From Ignelater luminosus (Eukaryota; Arthropoda; Insecta; Coleoptera; Elateridae), in contig VTPC01090568.1 of NCBI GenBank assembly GCA_011009095.1, forward strand, positions 1 through 64,000: a stretch of 64,000 bases of DNA, in the 5' to 3' direction. The notes below the pieces were generated by a model. That model worked only from the letters and a program-made list of their open reading frames with translations. It had not been told where the DNA came from and did not search any database. The translations under genes and the position numbers were made by a program. The first letter of the stretch is position 1. Each line of letters begins with the position of its first letter. Below are positions 46,765 to 59,958 of this stretch, piece after piece.

Positions 46765-47441
46765 GTTGGACGGTCCCTACACTGATTTTTCTAAAGCATT
46801 TGAAAAAGTAGACTATAATGCTTTATTCATTAAACTGCCGCGCTACCAAGCTTTTGCATCCTTTAAGTCTTATCTAACAGTTTGTGGAATGTCTAGGATA
46901 TTGATTTGCAGCTACATCGGGCATACCACAAGGTTCAGATTTAGGACCGTTATTGTTATATTATTTATAAATGACGCCGTGGTACTCACAGATTGTTTGG
47001 TGTATACGGATGATCTTTTTAAGATTTTAAAGAAGTCAAAACGATTGCACATTATCAAGAATTACAGTCAGACTTAGATAATGGGTATCAAGAGGCCCAA
47101 TAAGATAAATTTTAATTTAATGTAGATAAATGTTCTGTTTATAACTTGTCTGAGAAAACTTTACAATATAAACTGTGAGTATAAAATTAACAACTCAACT
47201 TCATTTCGTAAAACTGAGCCAAAAATCTAGGTATCATTTTTATAGTAAATTAACTTTTACTCAACATATAGATGTACTGATAAATCAGTCTTATAAAATG
47301 CTTGGCTTTTTGTTACGAGCATCCAAGGAGTTCAATGATATTGATACCTTCTTGTCAAGCAAAGCTTGTAACAACATTTACTCCAGTGTTGAAATGTTCA
47401 CTCTTAGCCTACAGAGATTAGACAGAATTAAAAAAAGTTAA
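46765..47441 (+). pseudogene. LINE reverse-transcriptase fossil, second part
   Basis: From 46766 the frame reads YTDFSKAFEKVDYNALFIKL (RT motif A, catalytic Asp kept), then SYIGHTTRFRFRTVI (where the family has SGVPQGSxLGPLLF, now garbled), FIND, and LVYTDDLFKILKK (catalytic YADD box as YTDD). A later frame (47175-47441) gives SKLTFTQHIDVLINQSYKML followed by GFLLRASKEFNDIDTF and ends near LQRLDRI. This is the palm-to-thumb half of a jockey/CR1-type LINE RT, continuing the fragment at 45480-45644 in the same orientation. Frameshifts and stops make it dead; the 3' end after 47441 is not recognisable. Confidence 0.8.
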
Positions 47442-50400
47442 GTAGGCAATGATTATTGTGCTTATTTTATTATATTGTTGTTGTTATACTACACTGTAAT
47501 TTGATTCACCTGTAGTTGCAGATAATAGATTTATTTATTTATTTGTTTTGTTTTCCTTGCAATTTCCTCTTCCTCTAATAGTTATTGCTTTACTCAAATT
47601 GATCCCTAGATCTCCATGCCTTTATTCAAGTACCTCATTTGGATGTATAATTTCTGAATTCTTTAAAAGGAAAATCGCCGGTTTCATTCCATTTTGTTCA
47701 AATTACACTAAATTTCCTTAAAATACCAGCAAATAAATAGAATCTTGTTGATTAGTTACATATAAGATTAATGACATTAGTCTGCAAGATATTTTTAAAA
47801 AAATTTATTGGCACCAAATTAATCTAATTGATTGCATTTATAATGCAAAAAGTGTCTTTAGAAAGCATACCGTAAAGCTATGTTTTATAAATTTAAAATT
47901 ATTCAATCATTCTTTTTGAAGCAAGGGCTTCAGGATGCTCGAGTCTATTTGATATTTCGAATAGTTTGTTTAGTTTGATATAAGGATTTAGATTTACTTT
48001 TGACATTTTAGCTAAGTTCTTGACTTTGAAATGCAAATACATTTACATCTTATTTGTTCAAAACAATTGTTAATATTTAATTAGGTTTGGTATAGTCTTT
48101 GAATAGGATCAAGCTTGTATGTTACAGGTTAACGGTGAAGTACCTTAGAGTGACAAAGGTAGGTTCATACGTCACTCCACTTTTTGTGATCAACGATGAA
48201 AGGAATAACGCCTGGAAATGAATTTATTGTCACTTTTGATTTGAGATGACTTGCCTTAAAGAGAAAAAGAGAATGACATTTTCTTACAAGAAAAATTTTA
48301 TAAAGCCTTAGAATTAATGCACAAGTAAGAAACTATCTAACAATTATATTAAGTTTTACCTGTAGAGTTTACAGGGTTGCGCAAAATTATTGTTTGAAGC
48401 CTGTCGTCTCCAGTTTCGAGCTGCCGCGAGCACATTTTTTTAAAATTCTGATACGGTATTACAACACCTTTTTGCAGTTTTTACTGTTACAGAATTGAAT
48501 TTTCTAATTTTAAATAGAAAATATAAAAAAAGTAACGTAAACTAGTTCCAGGAAAGTTTAAATGCTTTTGTTAAACTTATTTTAAGAGCGCTAGTTGAGT
48601 TATGCAGTTGTAATGCAATTTATGTCGATTTAAGCAAAAAACATTGTTTAACTAATAAAGATTAAGATTTCAAAGAGAATTAGACAAACATAGGAACACT
48701 CTTTATATCACGTTATAGCAAACGCTAATTCTCTAATGCAATAACAAATTTTGTTGTCTATAAAAAGCACATTGTAGTTTAAAAAGACATAGCCATTTAA
48801 TAATCTAAGATATGGTGATATATAAAAGTTTTTACGATAAAAGAAGTAAACCGCAAACGACTTTTTTATGTAGTGTAAACTTCCCCTAATAATTCTTTAT
48901 TAGAACTGTTCCTAAATAAAAATATCTTATTTACAAGAATTACTGTCTTTCATAATTAGACTGTGAAATTTTTCCACAAAATGAGAACATAAAATTGAGA
49001 TTTAAATTCCGGAAATGATATTTCTAAAGATGTTATATGAACATAAAAGTTGACAAAATTGCCATAACTTCCTTGTAAGTTTACTACAGTTACTTCGAAA
49101 CGACTAGAGCTGTAAATGAAACCACGAAACTAATTTCACTTTACAGAATATACAGTTGTCTCGCTATTATTTTACGTGTTTTGTTTATACCTAGAATATA
49201 AGTACGTATTATTTGGGTGAGAATAAAACCATTTTAATGCACTGCGGTACAGAAACTTTCCTATAGAATGTTCATTATGCAAATAAAACGAGCAAAAAGC
49301 TGAGATAATAATGTTAATGAACAGACAAAATAAGAAACTTAGTTGTAAAGTCTCGTTTTAAAGTTGAATCGAAAACTACTTACAATAAGCTGTTGAGAAT
49401 ACTAAAAGATCGAAGTCGAACTCACCTAAAACAAACAAAAGCATGTTATTAGGAAACAAATAATATAATACAGTAGTATATTCTTATAAAAATAACAATA
49501 CAAGCATAAAATATTCCAGATTTCCAGAAATGAAAAACGAAATAGGTATAATAAAGGCAATGCACCGATTTCGCAAATAAAATTTCATATTCAATGTTCG
49601 TCGCTTCTTGACATCATTTTCTTGTTCAAATGCAGCATGTAGAAAGGAAAAATGTCAAGTTATTGAAAATATAAAAGCGATTTAAAAAGAATATTTTATT
49701 TTATTCTAAGATTATAGAGCCAAATTAGTTCTTTATACTAAATGAGACAGAAATGCGGGTGCTGAGGTGGAAGCGGATAAAAGATATTTTTGAGAAAACA
49801 ATTTAATATAAACATAAAAGTTCCTTTCCAATATTCCTTATTATTTTTTATTGTGGTAATATTATGCAACCCTCGATGTTAAAATAATAAGACAAAAATA
49901 AAGTTTAGATTCGCGCAGTTTTTAAGATATCAAGGTATACATTTTTTAAGCATAACATTATCTAGGAACTAGTTTGGCAAATTAAGTTTACGTTCAAAAA
50001 CTAACTACCATACAAGAATAAACAATGAGACTATTTAGGGCATGATAAATCACTTCTGTTATCTCTCTTTTCACATTCTGTGAACAAAGTACAAATACTC
50101 TATTCTGCTATTCTTGTTGATCCTAGCAGACTACAGATTGTTAAACGACACTATTAATTATCAGTTTTGAAACTTTCTCTTTACACTTGTTTAGACTATG
50201 ACATCTTTTAGTCTTTCTAAGGTTTGAAAAGATGTGAAAACTGAAATTACTTGTTAACTGGTCTCTGTAAATCAGGGCCTTTTAAGTAAAAGAGATCTTA
50301 CAACGTGAAAGAGTACTCTAAATGACTGAAAATTTTGAAATTGGTAATTGTAAAAAAAAATCCCAAACATTGCAACAGAGAAATTTTTTTTTCTAATACA

Positions 50401-52588
50401 AAAATGGGATACGTTTGAAAGAAACTGTTTTAGACGAAGGGATTCTACAGATTAACTTTAAACCATCAAAACTGTGATTCTGTCATTCAAAATCAAATTT
50501 TGGGATGTTCTGTTCCTTAGGTTATTGTTACAGCTGTTAATAACCAGCAAACGTGACCGTTGTTGCTGATTCTACTTCTTCAAATTTAAGATGGTCCCGA
50601 GCTTGGCACTAATTACCCAACATAACACAACGTTACAAGTAAACGTTCTTCCATACAATTGTTTCGATCCTAATAAAACTAGACAAATTATGATCATCCC
50701 AGTGATTATCACGTGTTTGCTATTATTTCTGTTAATGAATGCAATCTTACCCTATACAAAATTGACGAGATCCTCGTTGTAGTCAGTTCAAAGTAGAACT
50801 CACTTCAACCAAGATGATTGTCTAACTTTGTAAAGTAATCTGTGCGTATTTTGTTATTGTGTGTACATGAACCTTTTCCTACAGTCTAGACAGATTATTT
50901 TTCTACAACCACCTCTTATACTACACGGTATATACCACTCTTGCCGTTATATTCCAAACAAAACAGTTTTAGTAATTTTTTAAACTGAAAGCAGTAACTT
51001 GTTTTTTAACATTTAGTAGTGTATTTTGGTCACTTGATTTAGTCAAACAAAATCAACTTCTTCTCAAGAAACCATATGTGAATTTGCGAACTTTATAAAT
51101 ACGAAAAATGGAGACACTACAAGTACTGAAACTGAAGGCAATATCAAGCAAGTTATTAATTTCGTTAAAAATTCTTTTGAAAAATAAAAAAGTTATGGAG
51201 AAATCTAATAGAGATAGATTAAAACTTACTTTACTAAGTAATCATTTATTCAAATGAACCAGAACTTCGGAAAAGAATAAGATTTTTCTTGTGTCCATTT
51301 TAATCATAATCAGCTAGTGTCACTTTGTGAATGCTCCTTGTAAAGTTTAAAAGAAAAAAATATCAGTACATTCTGATAATGAATTTGGAAAAAGTTTAAA
51401 AGCACAAAACATTTCTTTGAAAAAATGCTTGTTAGCATTAGGTTTTGATAGAGTTCTTAAGTCCTATTCTGAAAGCTATATTATTATTTTTATTTTCTTT
51501 ACCTTCTCACGCTTACAATAAATTAATTATGAATTATTAAATTTAGTTTTGTCCGACCTAAGTGCGAAGTTTGATCCCAACTCCTAGTCCCTTTACTCAG
51601 TAGTTATTTAAATTGTATTAGCCTTATAAACTGTAATGTTATTTTAAAATGCCGCATACAAATCCGGATTCTATTTTAAATTTTGAAGACGTTCTAATTT
51701 AATTAATGTTGAAGTGCTTACAAGCGTTTACGTTATAAACTTGACACCGAGCGAGCAAGTTTTGGTAGCTCAACAAACCATCTGAAACCACTGACCAATA
51801 TCAATTATTATTTTGAGAAATCTCTTCTGGGCCCAAGCTGGTAAACTCCGAAAAAGAGCCCAGGAATTAGTACGTAACTAAATTCTATTGGTATTTAACG
51901 TATAATTCATAAGTTTTGAAAGAATTTTCTAAAACTTAAATTGAAGGATATAATAAATTGTTTTGTAAAACGAACGTTCGAAGGTAAAATTAAGTTTTAA
52001 TTGTTTGTCCTTTTTATGCTAAACTAAAAGCAATTATTTGGTTTGCGGTTGCTTATGGGTAAAAAAAATCGAATTATAAATACCTACTTTGGAAATTTAT
52101 AGTTTTGCAATTGCAATTTGTTGGTAAAGTTACAAACTTTAGCTTTCTTATAACGCATTTTATTTGTTAACTGAATTGATATTTAATTTTCCTCATGTTT
52201 ATGTTGATTCTTCCCCTTCTGGGTAAAATAATAATATTTTAGTGTTTCCTGGTTTACTTTTCTTTTCACTATTAATCTATAAAATTAAAGTAAAGTTTCT
52301 TTTTGTGGTTTATTGAAATACACCTGTAAGGGCTTTTGTTTATGTATTTGTCTTTATCTTTTTAAATAGGGTAAGCCATCCTGAATCCTGAGAAGGGTTC
52401 AAATATACAAATTATTGTGCATAAGAATAACGTAAATTTAGCTTGAAATATCTACGTACTTGAGTGGCTATCAGATTCCAGATTGTTATATATATTTAAT
52501 ATTTGTTTAGTAAATTCAATCAGCATTTTTATGAAACCAGAACGTTAAACAGTAAATTTTGAGCTTTTCGATAAATAAGATGTTTACT
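47442..52588. other. AT-rich DNA without a recognisable gene
   Basis: Over 5 kb with no named feature. A 63-codon plus-strand frame at 50591-50782 has a hydrophobic run (MIIPVIITCLLLFLLM) that could form a membrane segment, but there is no supporting context. Confidence 0.5.
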
Positions 52589-52676
52589 GTGAAGAGCCCA
52601 TATACTGGGTGATATTTTGTGAGGAGTCCATATACAAGATGTTATTCCCTGAGGCCATACAGGGTGTTAGCCAACG
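52589..52676. repeat. Degenerate 30-bp tandem repeat ending in a mariner-type end
   Basis: Three units at 52589, 52619 and 52649. Each has GTGARGAGYCCATATAC (the third as CTGAGGCCATAC), then RGGTGWTATT or equivalent. The third unit contains TACAGGGTGT, the terminal motif of mariner-type elements in this window. It is therefore a short duplication of a transposon terminus or a chance overlap of the two. Confidence 0.55.
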
Positions 52677-55600
52677 AGAAGCTGCGTGGGTAGGCCTATG
52701 GCTTCCTTTTGACTTTCAGCTTCTGGCGCCCTTAGTTTCTACCATCTTTAAAACATATTTAAAGTTTCTGCGAGTGTGAGCTATTATCTGTTCGTTTAAG
52801 GTAAGTTTAGCTTGAACCATGCCCATTCTTCGGCTTGAAGCTACGGGTTTGAACATCTTCTGTCATCCTTTTTCTGGGTTTTGCTGTTACAAAACGTATT
52901 TTTATGGAAGAGGTTAGAGTTTGTCGTGTAAGTATTAATTTATTTCTTACATTTCTACATCTAGTCTAATACTATTTTAGTTGAGAAGGTAAGTTTGTAT
53001 TTTCAGATGCAATTTATTGCTGTCGGAGTTATTTCTCTTTAGATAATAGATAACGTTTTTGATAAAACTGATTATTGATTTAGTTGTTAGTTTAAATTTT
53101 AAAATTTTTATATTTTAATGTGAAAGGAAACATGGAGAATATTTTAACTCCCAAACATATTTACATTCACAAATAATTGTTTCGTTAAGATAAGATTTCT
53201 TAGAACAATAGTTTTAAATTCGTATACTCTGTTTATACAAGAGGTGAAGTTATTTGTTCGGTTCTTGGAAAATCGCCGTTCTGTCTAGCCGTGGAAAGTC
53301 CATTTTATAAATTAAGTGTTGTAGAGAAGATTCATGGTTATTAAATCCACTAATATGTAGATGATACATCCTGAATGGGCCCCAATTTTATACTATCTTG
53401 GCTAAAGGATATGTGGGATCTCAAGTTTGGTGGGAAAACTCGATTTGCTCAAGATCGCGGTCAATGCCCACCCACTACAAGTATTTTTGTAAACCATTCA
53501 GATATTTCCGTTATGTTGAAAAAATTATAGTTTTGGTGTAAATGCGTTCTTTGTTTTAATTCCATTTATGTTAGAAAGTTTTGTGTTTCGATGTTTACTT
53601 TAAAGTTACTGAGCTCTGAACCTTTTAATCCAGATTTGAACACCAAGAATCCTGCGAGTTTATTGGAATGCTCTTTATAAATTTATAGGAACACTTATAC
53701 TTTCACTACTGTAAAAGGAAATTAAGATCTGCATTTTCCTCCGAGGGGCGTAAGAACTCCAGACTTCTCTTAACCAAATTCTGGAGTTTTTCTATTACAC
53801 TTTATGTAAGTCACCTTTATTATTTGCTTTATGTGTTTTGGTGAAATTACAATCTTTGTGTTAGTGTACCAATAATTTATCGCCCAAAAATTTTTTGAAG
53901 GATCTAATCATTTAATTTGTGTAAATTTAACCTAAAGTCATAGTGTTAAGAAACTTTGCATTTGCTGTGAGCTTAATGTAAACAATTGCAAGATTTCAAC
54001 ATTCAATTCAGGTTGTTTATAGCTCATAATTATTATAGAGCGGTAATTTTGAGTTTGTTGAGTTAATCTGTAACACGGTTTATTTTTAATTTTGACTTAC
54101 AAAGTTTGCTTGTTTAACTTTTCAATAAACAACTCTGATATTTATTTTCAAGCTATTCTGATAGATACGAGGGTGTTTGAAAGGTGACCGAGCAACCCAA
54201 AAACTCCTTTTGGCCAAATCTTAAACTATTTGAGTGATTGCTTTGTTTATAGGCTCAACCAACTTTATATTTTTGGATGACCTTAGGGTCTAGTGCTGGA
54301 CCCCATAATTTTCATTGCATTTGAATTTAATCTATTAAGTTCATTACTATTCATTTAACCTTTCCCCAAATTTGAAATCCTGTGATGACACGAATTGTTT
54401 ACTAAACTTTGTTTATTTTGTTCTTTCTTTTACACATAATTAATAAATGTGTGACTGTTTGTTTTGCAACTTTGGTATTCTAATTGGTAGAGAACTTACT
54501 GTAGAAGGTTTCAAGGAAAGGTGATAGTATAATCAGAGTATAGAACAGGAGGTCCTAACTGTTTATTCTGCAACGATTTGTGATTGACGCAGAAATTCAC
54601 AACTGCCAGCAGCTTAGAAGCGTGATACAGTTAATAGAATTTAATAATTTTGAATGATTTGTTCTTCAAATTTATTAGGATGTATTCGTGCAAAGATTAT
54701 GGCGTGGACCAAGCCGTTCTCGATTTGAGCAGCTGAGTACAATTATATTCTGAACAGTGCCTTGGAAACTTTTTTTCCGTTTCTGGTCGTTACGTCATTC
54801 AATTAATGGCTACCCGTTGATTTGTGTTTTAACAAAGTATTTGTTTGATGTTAAATTTCTCTGTAAATTAACGACGCGATTAGGACACAATGCTGAGTAT
54901 CGTAGTATATTTGTTCCATTGCTTGTTACGTGTATACAGGAATAGCATTGCATTTGTACTAATTATGTTTTCATGTAATAGTTAAATTAAGAACACAGAG
55001 CCGTAATGCTCAGATTTAGTTTAAACGCCATTACACAATTTTAGTTGATTATTTCTTTAATATTCCCTTATTACTTATTTTTGCCATTTATGATAAATCT
55101 TCCTTTGTTACTGTATTTTGATTAACTTATTTGTTGTTATTTTACTCATATATTTTTGTGTGGACGAATCAATAAGTTTGTTTCAGGATTTAAGATAAAG
55201 AAGCATGGGTAGGTTCGAGCTGTTCCACCGCATGTGAGCTTAAAAGACCCGAATCAAAGTCGGTTGATTATGTAAACTTCAAAGGTTGTACAGAGGTTTG
55301 AAGGTGCATGATCTAATGCGTTTACATGGAATTCCCTAATGCAAACTCCCAAGTTGCATCCTGCATTTTCTCTAACTCGTAAAATCTCGGAAAATAATCA
55401 TTATATCGAGAAACTTCTTGTTACAAATATTGTACAGTTTTAGGATTCTGGGTGGTTTTTAACTTTTAGATATGAATCTGCGGTGGACATAATTTGGAAA
55501 ATGTATATTAATGTATGCAGGCGACTGTGTACGCAACTTGATTGTGTTACGAAAGATCACACTGCCCCGACAAGTCTAGAAATATTAATCTTGTGGCAAA

Positions 55601-57986
55601 CGGTGTTTAATAGGTCGAATTCAGCTTGGGAGAAAGAAAACGTTTAGGAGATTTCAGAACTGCAAAGTTAATTTTTCATTTTTCCAAATATTGGCTCTAA
55701 CCATCCCTTCCACACGTGTCGATTTATATTTTTCTAAAAATGAAAAACAAAGTTTGAAAATGCTTTATAAATTACAGTACCTTCTGCCTGCGCTGCCAAT
55801 TTTTAAAATTATTTTAAAATTTTGTTTTTCACTTTTACAAAAATATCAATAGGTACAATTATTTAGCACATTAATACTATTATGCCGACAAAGAGAAAAA
55901 TTAGCAATTAGTTTACAACTCGAGTTAAAGATAAAAATTTTAGTAAATCAAGACGTCGCATCGTGAGCGAGACTACTAAATACAACCCTATTTTTGGATT
56001 ATGTTAAGCTATTCCTTTCCTTCATCTACATCTCCGGCCTCGAGAGCGAACTGCTGGCACTTTATTTATCTGCCAACCCATTTTATTTAGCTCAGGTCTG
56101 TAATTGAAATGTTGCTTGATAAACCAACAATTTTATCAAAAAAAACCAATGACTATGGGTTTTGTATCTTCATTAAAACTTATAGATTATAAATTAGCTT
56201 TCTAACTTAAAATAATAATTTTGAAAAAAAAAAGTTGCAAATATCATGAGCTTGGCATTAATATGGTATTTAAACCATCTTGTAGGAAACTGCATTTAAT
56301 TTTATTTGTATAAAAGTATAATGTGAACACAGCCAGTATCTATAGAACGGAATAATTATCCTTTCGGTTATTATTATTACTAATTTCCAAAATTAAAAAT
56401 TAAAAACCTTATAATAAAAATTATTATCCTAAAACTCTTCAATATAAAGATCAATAAATGTATCCGCAAAATGAGCAGGTTTTAATCGTAAATTGTACAT
56501 CTAGGGTGTAAGTCCGGACCTGGGTCAATGTAAATATGCATGACCGTCCTATTTTTAAGTGTAGAATAAATTTACATACATGAAATAATAAAATAAAGAA
56601 ATATTTTATAAAGTTGCTGAGAAGTCAGTAATAATACCTTTATCAGCACGTTCAAAATTCTTTACGATAATATGCTTTACATGTAAAGTAGCAGTTGGAA
56701 CAAATGTGTTTCAATTTTAACACATTTTTGCATATCGCATTTTATATATTTGCGTGCAACGAAAGTATTAAATGCAAAAGAAAATAGTTTCAAAATGATA
56801 TCCGCCTTTTTATCTTTAGTTCTCTGCATACTACAGGATAATAATTACAGAGTTGCTAGTAGCTTTAAATTAATGCACGAATGCATATAATTAAGTTTTC
56901 CGGGTGGTAATTATGAAATCCAGGATTGTCCAGCAAATACAAATGGCACTTGAAATTAGAATGGATGAGCAAAGTGCACCAAATAGCTCACCGCACGTCA
57001 AATGGAATTCTGTATTGTTTGTGGGGTCGTGTGTGCTATATATATGTACACAAGTGAGTAGTTTATGTGTATCCATTAAAGGTGCAAGTTATTATCTCAC
57101 GTGTATAATCCATTGCAGTCAATATTATCTGTAACACGGTGAAAATCCGTAGAGAAGCAAACGTAAAGACCAAATGCACTCAAACCCAAACTGACAGGTG
57201 AATTTTTCATTAACTCGGAAAACGTGAAAAGGTTAGAAAACCACCAGAAAAAGCAATGTTCGAGAACGACTTGTATATAAGCTCATACCAAAGCCTTTTT
57301 TTTTTGCTTTGTCGGGCAGCTGAAATTTCTACTTCATTTGTTTCTCTTCTGTGTTAATTTTTAACTGATGGATTCTATTTACCACATAAAACAAAAAACA
57401 CCAATCGTGAAGAGCAGCAGTTGTGGTGAATTTCGAGAGATTCATTAAAGCATTAAAGAATAGTGGAATGCGATAAGATTAAATATTAAATACATTGTCA
57501 TAAAATTGTAAAACTATACATACATGAGTTCAACTAAGTTGCTGCTATAAAAAAGATTTAAGCACATTATCAATATTAAACTCTACAATAAAAAAGAGCT
57601 AAAGCGCTCCTTAGGTGATATTAGTAGTTTGAATTACAAAACAGGCGTAACTTGATAATCCCCTTAAAACCCCTGTCAGAGACTATTGCGTCTGGAATAT
57701 TGGAACAATATTGCTCCGTTAGTGACATTAACTCTAGTTGATTAGAAATCCCTTGTCAATCAGGAAGGTAATTGTAGCTAGGTTTCAATTACCTTTAGCA
57801 AAGGTAATGAGGTTTTATTTAATGTTAATTAGCTTTTCTCTTTTTCTTATAAAAATTTGTTATACACTCATTTACATAATCCACATCAGCTTCCATGTAA
57901 TAATTTGGTTCATTTACATGGAATAATACTAAAACATTTTTAATACTTGCAACTCTGTGTGAAAATTGTAAGTAAAGCAAGAATAT
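52677..57986. other. AT-rich DNA without a recognisable gene
   Basis: No named gene. GTAAG-type donor sites are frequent at 52.8-53.0 and 53.8 kb but not attached to readable exons. An inverted repeat AACTCCAGA/TCTGGAGTT lies at about 53755-53788, and ATTACCTTT/AAAGGTAAT at about 57788-57808. A less AT-rich patch at about 55970-56090 shows no coding. A TACGAGGGTGTTTGAAAGG piece at about 54166 recalls mariner ends without a partner. Confidence 0.45.
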
Positions 57987-57994
57987 GTCATAAG

Positions 57995-59950
57995 TAGAGT
58001 GCGGATTTCTAAGCATAAAAAAACAATAAAAAAGTTCTTAAAAAAGCGTAAAAATTCAAGAATAAAAGCTTAAAAATAGCACAAAAATTAAAAATAAGTT
58101 TAAAATATGCAAGAAAAAAATTAAACTTCCAAGTTTTAAGTCTTATTATACAAAGTATTTATTATACAAAAACAAAAAATGAATTGTTATTAGAAACTTT
58201 TAACTCTAAAATGCTTAAATTATTATGCACTTTTCTAAATTATCCATAAGGAAATTTCTTTTTATCAGTTAGGGTGTCTTTGTAAAAAGAAAATAGTCTT
58301 TCAATGTCAACACTAGTAATCGGTGCCATTTTAAATGTTGCAAATAACGATGGTTCCAAGTCGAAGTTATTGACTATTTCGCCTGATAAAATATTTGCAA
58401 TGGTCTTTAATCTTGCGAAACCTTCGTTTCTAGCCAGCACGTTCTCAAATTTGGCAAATATTGTTTTTCCTACATCACCACGCACTTTTCTCAATTTTAT
58501 TTTAAACTCTTGTACAATCTGAATTGCTTCTGTTAGCTCACTTCCTTGTGTTTCAAGTTTGGTGATAGTTTCACTGATGAACTCGTAATTTGCTTTGATG
58601 AATGCAAGGTTTTGTTGTAGTTCCGGATTTTTTTAAAATATTTTGGCAGTCTTTAACTGATTGGGATGCATCTTCCGAAAAGTCTAATAAAATTTCTTTG
58701 AAGTTGGTGAAGTTCACTGCGTAATACACAGCCGCATCCAACCATGTTACCCATCTAGTAATGACTGATTGTGCTGGAAGCGGATTATTAGGCAGTTTTT
58801 CTTTAAATCGTTGTACCCTCAATGGCGTTTTTAAAAAACACTTTTTGCCATTTTTAATTAACTCGTTAGCTAGAGGAAATTCAGACCTCACAGTTTCTGC
58901 TACTCGGTTTAATCCGTAAGCTACGCAAGTAGAGTGTGTGAGATTACTATACAAAACTTTTAAATTAATACCTGCTTTTAGCATATATGCAGTCGCATCC
59001 GTCACCATTAACAGAATTTTTTGAGTTGGGACTGCATTAGGAAGAAAAAAGTTTGCGAGTCCCTCGTTAATAAATCTTGTTATGGTGCTGCTATTGGTTT
59101 TATCTAGTTCTTTCAAATATATTTAAAATAGCCTGGTTGGAGTAGCTTTATATAATATACCGATAATGAGACCAGCCACATACCTACCGCACTCATCGGT
59201 GGTTTCATCGACAGAAAACCAGATATAATGGTCTGCAATTATATTTTTAATTTCATGAAGGACTGTTTTATAAACTGTATCTAAATAGTTTTTTTGTAGA
59301 GTGCTTTCGGACGGTATCGATCTCTTACAATATGTTTTTAAGAATTTTCGAAATGCAGAATTGTCTAATCGTTTTAACTTTTGGCATTGTAACACATTCT
59401 TATTTTATTAAAAACAAAAGACAACACAAAAGATTAAGTTATAATAAAATGAAACGAAACTTTTTCAATCTACCAGCAACATTACATACACGCACGATAC
59501 CAACACTTTAAGTAACCCAGTAAAACTGAAGCATTTGTCAACTAAATCTTAAAACCTATAAGAACTCCGGAACGGTGAGCGTCCAGATGGTATTCAATAC
59601 AATAATGATATTTTAAAAAATCCTTGAAAATATTGTCACAAAATTTACCGTAAAAACAAAATGTTTAGAAAAATAATGTAGACAATTGCTGCTAGAGAAA
59701 GAATTTATAGAAAGTATTTTTAAGAAACAGAAAATAAATCTACTGTAGACAAGAAAAGTATAAGGATATTATGATTTTTTACTTGAGACTGACAAAAATG
59801 CACAAAATAAGCATTATTCTAAAAAATAGCAAACAAAATTATGAAAATTAGTTAGATGATTCCGTTATCGCGATTCGCACTTATTTCAATGACTTTTTGT
59901 ACTGCTATTGATATCTAAAAAAAGCATTATTCCTATAAATCCGCACTCTA
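57995..59950 (-). mobile_element. hAT DNA transposon with 8-bp target duplication (1,956 bp)
   Basis: Both ends carry the inverted repeat TAGAGTGCGGATTT (14 bp perfect) and the element is flanked by the perfect direct repeat GTCATAAG at 57987-57994 and 59951-59958, exactly the 8-bp duplication of hAT insertions. Inside, on the minus strand, lies a decayed hAT transposase (58240-59398). Between the transposase start and the right terminus, about 550 bp is non-coding; the BED zinc finger expected at the N-terminus was not found there, so this end is decayed or deleted. The intact duplication and TIRs allow both boundaries to be given to the base. Confidence 0.95.
58240..59398 (-). pseudogene. 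hAT transposase, three broken frames, N-terminus missing
   Basis: Three successive minus-strand frames follow the family order. 59395-59123: LKRLDNSAFRKFL, STLQKNYLDTVYK and WFSVDETTDECGRYVAG, which holds the first catalytic Asp. 59116-58571: TDATAYMLKAGINL, STCVAYGLNRVAETVRSEFP (the usual Cys-x2-His has become Cys-x2-Tyr), LKTPLRVQRFKEKLP and TRWVTWLDAAVYYAVNF. 58494-58240: PITSVDIERLFSFYKDTL, the hAT C-terminal dimerisation domain. The breaks at about 59120 and 58530 are small frameshifts or stops. The nearest family form I know is the one that gave rise to CGG-repeat-binding-type proteins, but the BED finger is missing. Not functional, but moderately young. Confidence 0.9.
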
Positions 59951-59958
59951 GTCATAAG

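Noticed and set aside
50591-50782. 63-codon frame with a hydrophobic run, a possible small membrane protein.
   Set aside because: No promoter, splice, conservation or neighbouring evidence; hydrophobic runs are common in translated AT-rich DNA.
54160-54190. TACGAGGGTGTTTGAAAGG, resembling a mariner terminus.
   Set aside because: No inverted partner within several kilobases and no transposase wording nearby.
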